64,000 nt of DNA, from NCBI GenBank assembly GCA_945881865.1, contig CAMCVK010000002.1, positions 310,001 through 374,000 of the forward strand, read 5' to 3'. Each line of letters starts with the position of its first letter. Position 1 is the first letter of the stretch. Positions 18,196 through 26,709 of the stretch are shown here, piece after piece. The position numbers and the translations under genes are program-made. Origin of the DNA: Fimbriimonas ginsengisoli Gsoil 348. GTDB taxonomy: Bacteria > Armatimonadota > Fimbriimonadia > Fimbriimonadales > Fimbriimonadaceae. The notes beneath the pieces were generated by a model. That model saw only the letters and a program-made list of their open reading frames with translations. It ran no database searches and was not told where the DNA came from.

Positions 18196-19263
18196 ATGGC
18201 ATCGCATTACGAAACGCTGGGAATTAGCTCGTCCGCCACGGCGGAAGAGATTCGCCGCGCGTTCCGTCAGATGGCGCTGAAGCATCATCCCGACCGCTCT
18301 TCGTCCTCCGCCTCCCAGGCGAAGTTTCTGGCCGCGAAGGAAGCGTACGATGTCCTGATCGACCCGGTGCGTCGAGAGTCATACGACTCCACCCAAAGGA
18401 GTCGCGCCGCCTACGAGGCGGAGAAAGCCCAACCCAAGCCACGCCCCGCTCCGGCGCCACCCACCCCGCCCAAGCCGGCTTCCGGGCCGATTTCGGTAAA
18501 GATGCAGCGGCTCGCGAGCCTGTTCTCGCGTGGCCAGCAGGCCTCGGCGGAAGCCCTCGCGCGCGAGATTTTGCAGCAGGATCCACGTCAGGCCATGCCG
18601 TACGCCGTGCTGGGCGACATTGCGCGCGGTCGCGGCGACCTAAACGAGGCGTGCCGAATGTATGCCTATGCCGCGCAGTTCGACGCGACGAACCCGCTCT
18701 ATGCCCGCCGCTACGAGGAGTTACTGGAGAGCGCGATGGTCGTCACGAATCGTCGCGGCGCGCAAATGGTGGCCGGCCCGAGCAACAGCACCGGTGGGTT
18801 AGTCGGTCTGGGAATCAGTGCGTTGCTTGGCGTCGGAGTTGCCGCGCTCTCCTTTGATGGTGCGGTGTTGCTTGCCGGGTTACTGGCCGCCCTTGCCGGA
18901 TTCATTCTTGGGATCTCGTTTTCGCTGTCGAACCTTGTCGACCCGGCCGAGAGCGTGATGGTCACTCCCGGGCAGCGCGGCAACATGCGGCTGGGTCCCA
19001 GCGGGTTCCTATTCGTGCTCGGCTTCGCCAACTTTTGGCTCTCGGCCGGGGTCGGCGTCGTGCAGTTCCTGGTTCAGCAGACGGCCAACCGAAGCTTGGC
19101 GCGCAGTTTTGCCGCCGTTGCCGCGGTGGCGCTGGTGTTTATCCTGTTTGGGCAAGTGTCCGGGGCGGTTCCGTTGCCGGTAGGTTGGCTCTGGCTCGGC
19201 AATGTGGTCCTGTTTGGCCACCTGCTGGGATGGATTCTGGCCGACGGTTTCCGTCGGCCCTAA
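18196..19263 (+). CDS. J-domain protein with TPR-like and C-terminal membrane region
   Basis: 355 residues. An N-terminal J domain (residues 3-65) has the HPD tripeptide at 31-33 (ALKHHPDRSS), needed to stimulate DnaK. A Pro-rich linker (about 78-97) follows, then a short TPR-like helical stretch (about 100-180), then four to five hydrophobic segments at about 195-350. There is no Gly/Phe-rich or zinc-finger region, so it is a class C co-chaperone that would recruit Hsp70 to the membrane. AGGGGTG precedes the ATG as a strong ribosome site. It lies 30 bases after the PilC pair, hinting at a role with that machinery (inference). Confidence 0.9.
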   Translation: MASHYETLGISSSATAEEIRRAFRQMALKHHPDRSSSSASQAKFLAAKEAYDVLIDPVRRESYDSTQRSRAAYEAEKAQPKPRPAPAPPTPPKPASGPISVKMQRLASLFSRGQQASAEALAREILQQDPRQAMPYAVLGDIARGRGDLNEACRMYAYAAQFDATNPLYARRYEELLESAMVVTNRRGAQMVAGPSNSTGGLVGLGISALLGVGVAALSFDGAVLLAGLLAALAGFILGISFSLSNLVDPAESVMVTPGQRGNMRLGPSGFLFVLGFANFWLSAGVGVVQFLVQQTANRSLARSFAAVAAVALVFILFGQVSGAVPLPVGWLWLGNVVLFGHLLGWILADGFRRP

Positions 19264-19276
19264 TAGTCGGACCTGG

Positions 19277-19771
19277 TTATCGGAAGTTGACGAAGTCGAC
19301 CGGGAAGTCGAGGTCGAGCCCTTTGATGAACTGAATCGCCTTCTGAAGGTCGTCCTTGCTCTTTGAGCTCACGCGGATTTCTTCGCCCTGGATCTGCGCC
19401 TGCACTTTGAGGCCGGCGTCCTTGATCTTCTTGATGAGCGGCTTCGCCTTTTCTTGGGGGATGCCACTCTTGAACTCGATCTTCGAGCGAATGGAAATTC
19501 CGGCGCCGGGCTCCGCAGTGCCCCAAGCGAACTGGCGCGCATCGATTCCGCGCTTGAGGAGCTTTGAGAAAACGATATCCTGAAGCTGCTCCATCTTGAA
19601 TTCGTCGTCGGCGACCAGCGTCGTCTCCTCCTTATCCGTCACGATTTCGCACTTCGAACCTTTGAGGTCGTAGCGGTTCGAGAGGTCCTTCTCGGCCTGG
19701 TTCAGCGCGTTTTTGACCTCCATCTGGTCAACTCGCGACACGATGTCAAAGCTAAAATCGGCGGTTGCCAT
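19277..19771 (-). CDS. YajQ-family nucleotide/cyclic-di-GMP-binding protein
   Basis: 164 residues, matching the family. Conserved stretches are SFDIVSRVDQMEVKNALNQA at the N-terminus, RYDLKGSK near 34, and the C-terminal QIQGEEIRVSSKSKDDLQK followed by FPVDFVNFR. The fold is a pair of ferredoxin-like domains; members bind RNA or cyclic di-GMP and can act as effectors. It begins three bases after the stop of the small KOW-like gene and is probably co-transcribed with it. The convergent J-domain gene ends 13 bases away. Confidence 0.96.
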   Translation of the reverse strand: MATADFSFDIVSRVDQMEVKNALNQAEKDLSNRYDLKGSKCEIVTDKEETTLVADDEFKMEQLQDIVFSKLLKRGIDARQFAWGTAEPGAGISIRSKIEFKSGIPQEKAKPLIKKIKDAGLKVQAQIQGEEIRVSSKSKDDLQKAIQFIKGLDLDFPVDFVNFR

Positions 19772-19774
19772 GGT

Positions 19775-20107
19775 TTACGCGGCCTCCAGGTCGCTGCTCT
19801 GCACGAGCAAAACGTAGTTCACGTCAAAATCCATCTCTTCTTTAGTGAGCACTTTCTTCTGTTCTTCGGAGACACTGCCGACAAACTTGGCCCGCATCCG
19901 CCCGGTCGCCACCTGGTGCACGTCGGCGGTCACGGTGCTCATGCTGCTCGGCTCCACCTTTACGGCAACTTCCTTTTCGCTATAAACCGACTGCACGACC
20001 CCGACCAAACCGCTCATATGGCCGTAGTATCGGTTGCTCTTCCGGTCTTCGGCCGTCACCGGGCGGTCGATGATGCGGACTCGGTCCCCATCCTTCCAAG
20101 TAATCAC
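19775..20107 (-). CDS. Small conserved hypothetical, SH3/KOW-like
   Basis: 110 residues from a GTG start. The N-terminal part reads WKDGDRVRIIDRPVT and later HMSGLVGVVQSVYSEKEVAVKV, the spacing of a KOW/SH3-like beta barrel that often binds RNA or ribosomes. The C-terminal 35 residues are acidic and helical. No exact family is recognised. It leads yajQ and is preceded by a TAAACT box six bases before the GTG. The pairing with yajQ suggests a nucleic-acid-linked role (inference). Confidence 0.75.
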   Translation of the reverse strand: MITWKDGDRVRIIDRPVTAEDRKSNRYYGHMSGLVGVVQSVYSEKEVAVKVEPSSMSTVTADVHQVATGRMRAKFVGSVSEEQKKVLTKEEMDFDVNYVLLVQSSDLEAA

Positions 20108-20113
20108 CGGATT

Positions 20114-20143
20114 AGTTTACCGGTCCGGGTCTTGCTCCCTCAA
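20114..20143 (-). promoter_or_regulatory. Putative promoter of the KOW-like/yajQ pair
   Basis: On the minus strand TTGAGG (20138-20143) and TAAACT (20114-20119) are 18 bases apart, and TAAACT ends six bases before the GTG start. It is the only one of the start-proximal -10 boxes in this window with a convincing -35. The -35 overlaps the dxs stop codon. Confidence 0.5.
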
Positions 20144-22050
20144 AGGTGCGGGCTTTCGCTCGGAACGGAGAAGCGTTGCAGGATTTTCGCCAGCACGCTT
20201 TCCGCATCGAGTCCGACCTCGTGCCGAAGCTGCGCCTGCGTGCCATGCTCCACAAAACGGTCGGGCAGGGCGATGATCTGCTGTCGAATCGGGAGATCAA
20301 GCTCACCGACCCGCGCCTGAACCTGCTGTCCAAATCCGCCGATGGTCGCGCTTTCCTCAAGGGTCACGAGGCGACCGGTTTGCGCCGCCAAGCCCAGAAT
20401 CGTTTCCTCGTCCCACGGTTTCGTAAATCGCACGTTGATTACGGTGGCCCGAACGCCATGCTCCTGCAGCCGAGTGGCGACTTCCCAGGCGACGCCAACC
20501 ATGCTGCCCACCGCCGCGATCGTCAGGTTTGGCTTGTCCAATTCGGGGTTCAAAACTTCGGCGCGGCCGTGCTGAATCGAAGTTCGATGCTCCGGAAGGC
20601 GATCATCGCCCGCACCGCGCGGATAACGAACGGCTGCCGGCCCCGAGTCGAAGTCCGTCATCCAGCGAACCATTTCCCGAAGCTCGGTCGCATCTCGCGG
20701 GGCGATCACCGTCATGTTCGGCATCATCGAAAGGTAGGAAAGATCGAAAACACCGTGGTGCGTCGGGCCGTCGTCGCCAACCAAGCCAGAACGATCGAGG
20801 CAGAACCGCACCGGCAGGTTCTGCAAACAGACGTCGTGAAGAATCTGGTCGTACGCTCGCTGAAGGAAGGTGCTGTAGATCGTGGCGAACGGCTTGAGTC
20901 CGCCCGCCGCCATTCCCGCTGCCATGGTGACGGCGTGGGACTCGGCGATTCCCACGTCGTAGTAGCGATCCGGGAATGTCTTCGCAAAACCGTTCAGGCC
21001 GGTGCCGTCCGGCATGGCAGCGGTAATGGCGACGACTTTCGGATCGGTGTCGGCCGCCTGGCAAATCGCGTCGCCGAACGCCTGCGTGTAGGTCACCGGC
21101 CCGGCCGATTTCTTCATATCGTGCAGCGCGAGATCGAACGGAACGACGCCATGCCATTTTCGAGCGTCTTCTTCGGCGACCTCGTAGCCCTTGCCCTTAA
21201 CCGTGAGCGCATGCACGAAGACCGGGTAGGTGAGCTCGCGGATATTGCGGAAGACCTCCAGTAGCGTCGGTAGGTCGTGGCCATCGACCGGGCCGATATA
21301 CTCCCAACCGAGCTCCTCAAAGATGGTTCCGGTGACGTCCGGGGCTAAGTAGTGGGTGATGCCATGACGGAGGCCGTCGGCAACTTTCGTGATCGGGTCA
21401 GGCATCTTCGAAATCGCTTCCTTGGCCCGGCGGGCGACGTGCTGGAGCGTTGGCTGGCTGCGAAGTTTTGCGAGGTAATTGGTGAGCGCGCCCACGTTCG
21501 GCGCGATGGACATTCGGTTGTCGTTCAATACGACAGCCAGGTCGAGGCCCATTTCACCCGCATGGTTCAGGGCTTCCCAGCTCATTCCGCTCGCGATCGC
21601 GGCGTCACCGGTAACCGCGACAACCTTCTCGTTGCCACCTTGACGGTCCCGAGCAGCGGCAAATCCGACGGCCGCAGAGATGGCCGTCCCGGCGTGGCCC
21701 GCGCCGAAGCTATCCAGCGGGTGCTCGGTCCGGCGAAGGAATCCGCTGATGCCGCCGTGCTTGCGAAGCGTCGGGAATTCCTTCAATCGGCCGGTGAGAA
21801 TCTTGTGCGGGTAGGCCTGATGTCCGGTGTCCCAGATCACGCGGTCCGGAGGCAGGTGGTAGGCGGCGTACATCGCGACCGTCAGCTCGACCGTCCCGAG
21901 GTTGGAGCTGAAATGCCCCCCCGTTTTGCTGACGTTGTCGAGGATCGCTTGGCGCACCTCTTTGGCCAGCTCGCCGAGTTCTTTGTCCGTCAGTCGATGC
22001 AGTTCTGCGGGGGTGACGAGCGCTTCGAGAAACTGGCGGGTGGATTCCAT
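20140..22050 (-). CDS. dxs: 1-deoxy-D-xylulose-5-phosphate synthase
   Basis: 636 residues from ATG at 22050; a TTG three codons upstream is unlikely. Dxs condenses pyruvate and glyceraldehyde 3-phosphate with thiamine diphosphate, the first step of the MEP isoprenoid pathway. Motifs are SSNLGTVELTVAMY near 50, DTGHQAYPHKILTGR near 75, SFGAGHAGTAISAA near 115, VTGDAAIASGM near 145, IGPVDGHDL near 255, and the catalytic-Glu segment GIAESHAVTMAAG near 370. The cofactor loop reads GDA where most Dxs enzymes have GDG. No other MEP gene is visible. Confidence 0.97.
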   Translation of the reverse strand: MESTRQFLEALVTPAELHRLTDKELGELAKEVRQAILDNVSKTGGHFSSNLGTVELTVAMYAAYHLPPDRVIWDTGHQAYPHKILTGRLKEFPTLRKHGGISGFLRRTEHPLDSFGAGHAGTAISAAVGFAAARDRQGGNEKVVAVTGDAAIASGMSWEALNHAGEMGLDLAVVLNDNRMSIAPNVGALTNYLAKLRSQPTLQHVARRAKEAISKMPDPITKVADGLRHGITHYLAPDVTGTIFEELGWEYIGPVDGHDLPTLLEVFRNIRELTYPVFVHALTVKGKGYEVAEEDARKWHGVVPFDLALHDMKKSAGPVTYTQAFGDAICQAADTDPKVVAITAAMPDGTGLNGFAKTFPDRYYDVGIAESHAVTMAAGMAAGGLKPFATIYSTFLQRAYDQILHDVCLQNLPVRFCLDRSGLVGDDGPTHHGVFDLSYLSMMPNMTVIAPRDATELREMVRWMTDFDSGPAAVRYPRGAGDDRLPEHRTSIQHGRAEVLNPELDKPNLTIAAVGSMVGVAWEVATRLQEHGVRATVINVRFTKPWDEETILGLAAQTGRLVTLEESATIGGFGQQVQARVGELDLPIRQQIIALPDRFVEHGTQAQLRHEVGLDAESVLAKILQRFSVPSESPHL

Positions 22051-22120
22051 GGGCCTCAACCTTATCTACGCCTTCACCATACGCCACGTTAAGGCGTTGC
22101 AGGGCCATAAGTCTTCCGGC

Positions 22121-23008
22121 TTAATTTTCTAGGATGCGATCGGCCCAATCCCGCAACGCGTCGCCCGCGGTTTGACTCGTGGGCGGAAGAACCTCAAGCA
22201 CCGGGATGCCTTCCCATACCGCCCGGTCGAATCCGCCTTCAGCCAAAACAAAGCCGTCGGTTCGGTCGCCGGCGTTCATCGGCGACCGGATCAACGCGGT
22301 CTGCGCCAGCAGGATGAGGAATCGCTCCGCGATGGCCATCTCGTGATCCAGGAGCGTCGCCAGCTCAAATTCGGGCAGAGCGAACTTCTGCATGCCCAGG
22401 GTGTAGCCGGTGTTGGCCCCGGCGACGGTTCGAAACTGCACGGAAACGTGCTCCCGGGCATCGAACTTTGGGTCGAGCCGATCCGAAAGTCGAACCTGGC
22501 TTGGGAGCAAATAGCGCCGGGAAATCGGGTCGGCGATGACGCCCTCCGAGAGGCTAGCCAGCCGCGCCGTCACGTCTTGCAGGAAGTCAAGGGAGGGAAA
22601 AACGTCTGGGTCGTGGCTTTGAAAGGTGAACTGCGCAATCGTCCAAGTTCCGCGGATTCGGGCGACCGTCTCCGCCGAAAAGTCCATCGCCAGGGCGCTT
22701 TGGGCAAAGGTCTCCGGGTTGAAGCCGGCGTCTTCTTTGCCCATTAGCAGCATTTGGCAGACCGTCTTGCGGCTTCGGTCGGCGATGGCATATGCCCCCG
22801 GTCGCATCGGCTGCCGAAGCTCTTCCTTCGTGGCTCCGGCCCGCAACGGTGCCCCAAAGCCGACCACCGGCCCTTCATACTCCGGCTTCGGAACGATGAC
22901 GTCTTCGATGGACGGCAGAACCGAGGCGGAACTGAGAACGGAAAGGTAGTAGGATTTCGAAAGCCCAAAGCCCGGCGTCTTGGGTGCGCCAAACCGCCAA
23001 AGTTTCAT
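22121..23008 (-). CDS. Conserved hypothetical protein (DUF4261-like features)
   Basis: 295 residues, soluble, no signal peptide. I do not recognise it with confidence. The second half (SLSEGVIADPISRRYLLP, later GMQKFALPEFEL, then WEGIPVLEVLPP) recalls DUF4261-type proteins, whose function is unknown. It starts four bases after the stop of the HTTM gene, so it may belong to that operon. A TAAAAT box six bases before its ATG could also give it its own leaderless transcript. Confidence 0.75.
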   Translation of the reverse strand: MKLWRFGAPKTPGFGLSKSYYLSVLSSASVLPSIEDVIVPKPEYEGPVVGFGAPLRAGATKEELRQPMRPGAYAIADRSRKTVCQMLLMGKEDAGFNPETFAQSALAMDFSAETVARIRGTWTIAQFTFQSHDPDVFPSLDFLQDVTARLASLSEGVIADPISRRYLLPSQVRLSDRLDPKFDAREHVSVQFRTVAGANTGYTLGMQKFALPEFELATLLDHEMAIAERFLILLAQTALIRSPMNAGDRTDGFVLAEGGFDRAVWEGIPVLEVLPPTSQTAGDALRDWADRILEN

Positions 23009-23012
23009 TGGG

Positions 23013-24146
23013 CTATTTTACGATCCCTCGATCCAGAAGCCGCCGCCAAAGTCCCGGGATCCACGCGAAAAACCACGCGCCGACCGCCCCGCGCCAAGCA
23101 CCTGCCGGAACGCTTTCGGCCCCGGATTCGATCTTCACCAGCCCAAAAGGATCGACCGCCGAGAAGAACTCCTTTGGACCGGGGCGCAGTGTCCCCGGAA
23201 GCCGAATCGTTTTCGCGAACCGGGCCAACTTCGGCCGCATCCGTCGGCTCCAGGCGGTGATTTCTTCGCCTTCGAAAAACATCAGGTAGGAGCTGATCAT
23301 CAGCATCGAGAACAGCGGGATGTTCATGCTGTACTCGATGTAGGCGTGCATGCCGATCGCGGCGATGACCACGTACTTCCGCGCCGGCTTGTAGTAAACC
23401 AAGGACACGAGGCAGAACTCGACGAGCAACGTACCGTAGGTGGTCACCTTGACCATCGGCAATTCCTTCATAAACGGCGGCACGGGAAACCGCTCGAACT
23501 CCTGCAACCGCGCCGTGTACCAAGTTGCCGTGCCATCGCGCCATAGGTTGCCGCCGTACTTGATCCAGGTCGTCATCAAGTACAGCACCGAGACGTTGAA
23601 CGCCATCAGCCGTTGCGGCCATAGCGGCGCATAGACCGGACCGGGTTGGATCTTCCCGCGCCACAGCCCGATGAGCCGGTCTAGCGAACACGCTGCCCCC
23701 GCAGGCGCCATGCACAAGTAGAGCAGCATCACGCGAATGACCGTGTCGCCGCCGTGCAGAATCGTGGGAGATCGGTGGTGCACCGTAATGAGGCAGACCG
23801 CGAGGAGGATCGTCGAGAACCGGGTGAACAGGCCCAGCATCACGAACAGGCTAGCGACCGTCGCCAGAATAAACACGAGCGCTACCCAGAACGGGTCGGT
23901 GACGCCCTGCAGCAAGTTCACCCGGGCCAAAGTCTGGTCGCCTAGCGTTGGCTGCGGCCCGAGCCACGGTAGCGCCAAGCGGTTCGGCAGGAATCCGGTT
24001 TCGGTGAACCAATCCTGGTACTGCGGAATCAGCATGAGCTGATCGAACAGCACGATGGCCCCAAAGCAGATCCGGTAAAGACCGACGGGAACTGGTGATC
24101 CCCAGCTGAACCAGTATCGGTCGAGTGCCTTCAGGAACTCCTTCAC
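23013..24146 (-). CDS. HTTM domain membrane protein (vitamin K-dependent carboxylase-like)
   Basis: 377 residues with about seven membrane helices. The start FLKALDRYWFSWGSPVPVGL, then YRICFGAIVLFDQL, and the central VLYLMTTWIKYGGNLWRDGT match the HTTM module shared with vitamin K-dependent gamma-carboxylase, including the conserved patch before WRDGTA. Bacterial members have no proven substrate. It overlaps by four bases the gene for a partner protein (24143). HTTM proteins are often paired with, or fused to, such a partner. Confidence 0.9.
   Translation of the reverse strand: MKEFLKALDRYWFSWGSPVPVGLYRICFGAIVLFDQLMLIPQYQDWFTETGFLPNRLALPWLGPQPTLGDQTLARVNLLQGVTDPFWVALVFILATVASLFVMLGLFTRFSTILLAVCLITVHHRSPTILHGGDTVIRVMLLYLCMAPAGAACSLDRLIGLWRGKIQPGPVYAPLWPQRLMAFNVSVLYLMTTWIKYGGNLWRDGTATWYTARLQEFERFPVPPFMKELPMVKVTTYGTLLVEFCLVSLVYYKPARKYVVIAAIGMHAYIEYSMNIPLFSMLMISSYLMFFEGEEITAWSRRMRPKLARFAKTIRLPGTLRPGPKEFFSAVDPFGLVKIESGAESVPAGAWRGAVGAWFFAWIPGLWRRLLDRGIVK
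23015..23020 (-). promoter_or_regulatory. Putative -10 hexamer TAAAAT before the 22121-23008 gene
   Basis: TAAAAT on the minus strand lies exactly six bases before the ATG at 23008, over the stop codon region of the HTTM gene. No -35 was found. The spacing matches other start-proximal boxes in the window. Confidence 0.35.
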
Positions 24147-24799
24147 GGCTGCGATTTCTCCGTTTTTGCGCCGCGTAGCACCGCGGCTTCGACGACATAG
24201 GTGTAGTACGGATAGCTTGAGTAGGCGGTGGCTTGCGGCTTGCCGGGCGCGGCAACGTCGCGCCAGTGCCGGTTAAGGGTGATCTGCACCGGCGGATTCC
24301 CAGGGTACGTATCCACCTTACGCGCCACGGTTTGGGCGAACGGCAGCCAGAGGTACACGTTCGTTTCCATATGCGCTCGCTCAAAAAACTTGCGGTACCG
24401 TTCCGCCGGGTACTTCTGGGGAATCGGGAGATCGGCGATTCGGGGGTAGGCGTACCGTTCGACTTTGCCGTCGCGGTAGCGCACGGTAGCGTCGCCGTAA
24501 TAGTCGCGCTGGGCCGGGTTTGGCGAGAACATATCCCAGTACTGCCAGAAGCCGGTGGAAACGACGTATGCGCGAACGACCGGAATCTGCCGGAGCTTCA
24601 TCTGGTTGAAGATGAGCAAGTGGTCCGTACCCATCGGCACAAACTTCGCGTCAACGTTTCGCGTCGGGAGTGTCCAGACAACCACGCAAAAAATCTGAAA
24701 AGGGACGAAAACCTTAACCCACAACGGGGTGCGGCGGGGCGAAGTAGGGTCAACGCGGTTTTCAGGCGGAGAATCCGCCGACGTTGACCCTTTCTTCAT
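24143..24799 (-). CDS. HTTM-partner membrane-anchored protein
   Basis: 218 residues. One N-terminal membrane helix (about 25-45, WVKVFVPFQIFCVVVWTLP) is followed by an outside domain with FWQYWDMFSPNP near 82. This W-x-MF-x-P-x-P patch is often seen in proteins coupled to HTTM domains. A repetitive Ala/Tyr-rich end (SYPYYTYVVEAAV) completes it. The HTTM gene begins inside its last codons. A TAACCT box six bases before its ATG suggests it is the first gene of the unit. Molecular role unknown. Confidence 0.83.
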   Translation of the reverse strand: MKKGSTSADSPPENRVDPTSPRRTPLWVKVFVPFQIFCVVVWTLPTRNVDAKFVPMGTDHLLIFNQMKLRQIPVVRAYVVSTGFWQYWDMFSPNPAQRDYYGDATVRYRDGKVERYAYPRIADLPIPQKYPAERYRKFFERAHMETNVYLWLPFAQTVARKVDTYPGNPPVQITLNRHWRDVAAPGKPQATAYSSYPYYTYVVEAAVLRGAKTEKSQP

Positions 24800-24805
24800 G
24801 GCCCG

Positions 24806-24811
24806 AGGTTA
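24806..24811 (-). promoter_or_regulatory. Putative -10 hexamer TAACCT of the HTTM operon
   Basis: TAACCT on the minus strand is six bases before the ATG at 24799 and includes the TAA stop of the upstream TPR gene. No matching -35 was seen. Confidence 0.35.
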
Positions 24812-26659
24812 CCGCTCGATCTCGGCAAGTACCGGTTCAAGCTCTTCGTTCGGCCCGATGGCTTCTCGAATCTGCTTGGCCAAGGCGCGTGCTTCTTCGC
24901 TGTGGCCGGCTCGGCTTGCGGCAAGCCCGAAGTTGATGTGGATCGGGAGCGAAGACGGGTTCGCGATGGCCACCTGCTTCATGACGTTGTAGGCTTCTTC
25001 GGTTCGACCGAGGCCGGTCATCGCCATCACGTATTCGCCGAACGCCGGTTCGCAACCCGGGAAGAGCTCCAGCAATCGAATCGCGCTTTCGAGCGCGTCT
25101 TCGTACTGCTCGGTTCGGTTGTAGGCCGAGGCCAACAGGGCGTACAGCTTCCAGTAATCGGCCAGCCAGTTGCGCAACGGCTTGAGCTCGCGAATCGCTC
25201 CCTGGAAGTCGCCGGCTTCCATCTTCAGTCGCGCGCTATCGACCGTCTCGACGCGCTTCGGCTGCTCCAGCTCGATCAGACGCGCCAGCGTCTCGGCACG
25301 GATGTCCGGTTCGGGGTTACAGTTGAGGATTTGCTTGAGGACGTCCGGCACTTCGAACTGTCGTCCGGCTCGCTCCAAGGTCTGGGCGTACTCGATGAGC
25401 GTCGGGACGTCGTTCGGAGCCTCGTCCAGCGCGTCCTCGTAGAAGTCCATTGCGCGGTCGAGGTCGTCCTTGCTGACGAGGTACGGCGCGTAGTACCGCT
25501 TGATCATCGCGGACTCTTCCACCGTTTCGAGCGCGGTTTCAAACGCTTGCTCGCCTTCTTCGGTCTTGCCGTTTTGGAGGAGGCTGATCGCGTACTTGGC
25601 GTGGGCGGCGGCGTTCTGCGGGTTCGCGTCAATGATTGCTTTCCAAATCGGCGGAATCTCGTGGCTGCGGTTGGTTTGGCCCAAGACGTTCGCGAGCATG
25701 TCGGCGCTCGGCTTGTCGTCGTCTTCCAGCTCCATCGCGCGGCGGAAGTTGCGTTCCGCGTTCACCGGCATACCCATCTGCGCCTGGACGATGCCAAGTC
25801 GGGTGTACAGGCCCGGGTCCTTGTCGTCCTTCTGAATCGACTTTTCGAAAGCGTTGGCCGCTTTCTCCAGGTCACCGGCGGCCTGGTAAAGCTCGCCTTG
25901 GGCAAAGAATGCGGGGGCTTCGGCAGGCTGGGCCACGGCCGCGCCCTTGAGGGCTTCTTCAATCAGCTCAAACGTGCCGATGCGGTAGTTGGCGCACGCC
26001 CGGCAAAGCTGCACGAGCACGTGGTAAGGGCCAAGAAACTCGGGGTCGGCCGTCATTGCGGATTCGAGTGAACGAATCGCGATCTCCGGATTGAACTCGA
26101 GGGCGACCGCGCCGTTCGCCTGGTTGATGTAGTTAAGAGCATCGAACCCGCCGAGGAAGGACCAGAAGACGTCTGGGTTCTCGGTGCCAAACGACATTTC
26201 GTCGCCGGCCAGCATCTCGGGCAGGCCAACCTGCGCCATGAACGCAAGCTTCTTCACCAAACGGTGCAGCACCGCAAAAACTTCCGGCTTCCCGAACTGA
26301 ATTTCGTCGTACGAGACCGGCTCGGCGTTATCTGCGCCGTGGAAACGAAGAATCAAGGTGTAGGTTTCGCCGTCGAGGGTCAACCGGCCGTCTTGCACGA
26401 GGTCGAGCCCGCCACCTTCCTCGTTTTGACCTTGGGCAAAAAGGTCGGCCATCTGCTCGTACGGCAGCAGGTCGTCCTCGATGTTCGCAAACGCAACCCG
26501 GGTGACGCCTTCCTGCTCGATTTGGCTGAGATAGCTCACCGCTTGAACGTCCGCTTCGGCGGCGGCGCGCAGTTGCTCGGCGGCAAACGCCGCGAACTGA
26601 CGGCCAATTTCCGGCGGGACTCCCGGTCCGGTGGTGAACGGCAAAACCGCAATTCTCAT
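24809..26659 (-). CDS. TPR-repeat protein with TolB-like N-terminus
   Basis: 616 residues. The N-terminus MRIAVLPFTTGPG, followed by AEQLRAAAEADV and then a repeat of YEQMADLFAQGQ, looks like the N-terminal domain found in TolB/FlgO-type or adenylate-cyclase-associated TPR proteins. From about residue 185 to the end, helix pairs with TPR spacing are seen (AGDLEKAANAFEKSIQKD near 270, GRTEEAYNVMKQVAIANPSS near 565); at least ten repeats are likely. No signal peptide is obvious. A scaffold for protein assembly is the safe inference. Confidence 0.85.
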   Translation of the reverse strand: MRIAVLPFTTGPGVPPEIGRQFAAFAAEQLRAAAEADVQAVSYLSQIEQEGVTRVAFANIEDDLLPYEQMADLFAQGQNEEGGGLDLVQDGRLTLDGETYTLILRFHGADNAEPVSYDEIQFGKPEVFAVLHRLVKKLAFMAQVGLPEMLAGDEMSFGTENPDVFWSFLGGFDALNYINQANGAVALEFNPEIAIRSLESAMTADPEFLGPYHVLVQLCRACANYRIGTFELIEEALKGAAVAQPAEAPAFFAQGELYQAAGDLEKAANAFEKSIQKDDKDPGLYTRLGIVQAQMGMPVNAERNFRRAMELEDDDKPSADMLANVLGQTNRSHEIPPIWKAIIDANPQNAAAHAKYAISLLQNGKTEEGEQAFETALETVEESAMIKRYYAPYLVSKDDLDRAMDFYEDALDEAPNDVPTLIEYAQTLERAGRQFEVPDVLKQILNCNPEPDIRAETLARLIELEQPKRVETVDSARLKMEAGDFQGAIRELKPLRNWLADYWKLYALLASAYNRTEQYEDALESAIRLLELFPGCEPAFGEYVMAMTGLGRTEEAYNVMKQVAIANPSSLPIHINFGLAASRAGHSEEARALAKQIREAIGPNEELEPVLAEIER

Positions 26660-26667
26660 TTGCGCCG

Positions 26668-26673
26668 AGTGTA
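26668..26673 (-). promoter_or_regulatory. Putative -10 hexamer TACACT of the TPR gene
   Basis: TACACT on the minus strand ends eight bases before the ATG at 26659. No Shine-Dalgarno sequence lies between them and no clear -35 upstream. Confidence 0.4.
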
Positions 26674-26709
26674 CTCAGAACGGCTGATTTGCCTCTGCCG
26701 GACCCTCCT

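Noticed and set aside
20146-21264. 372-residue plus-strand open frame inside dxs
   Set aside because: Antisense to clear Dxs motifs; composition rich in Arg, His and Val with no domain.
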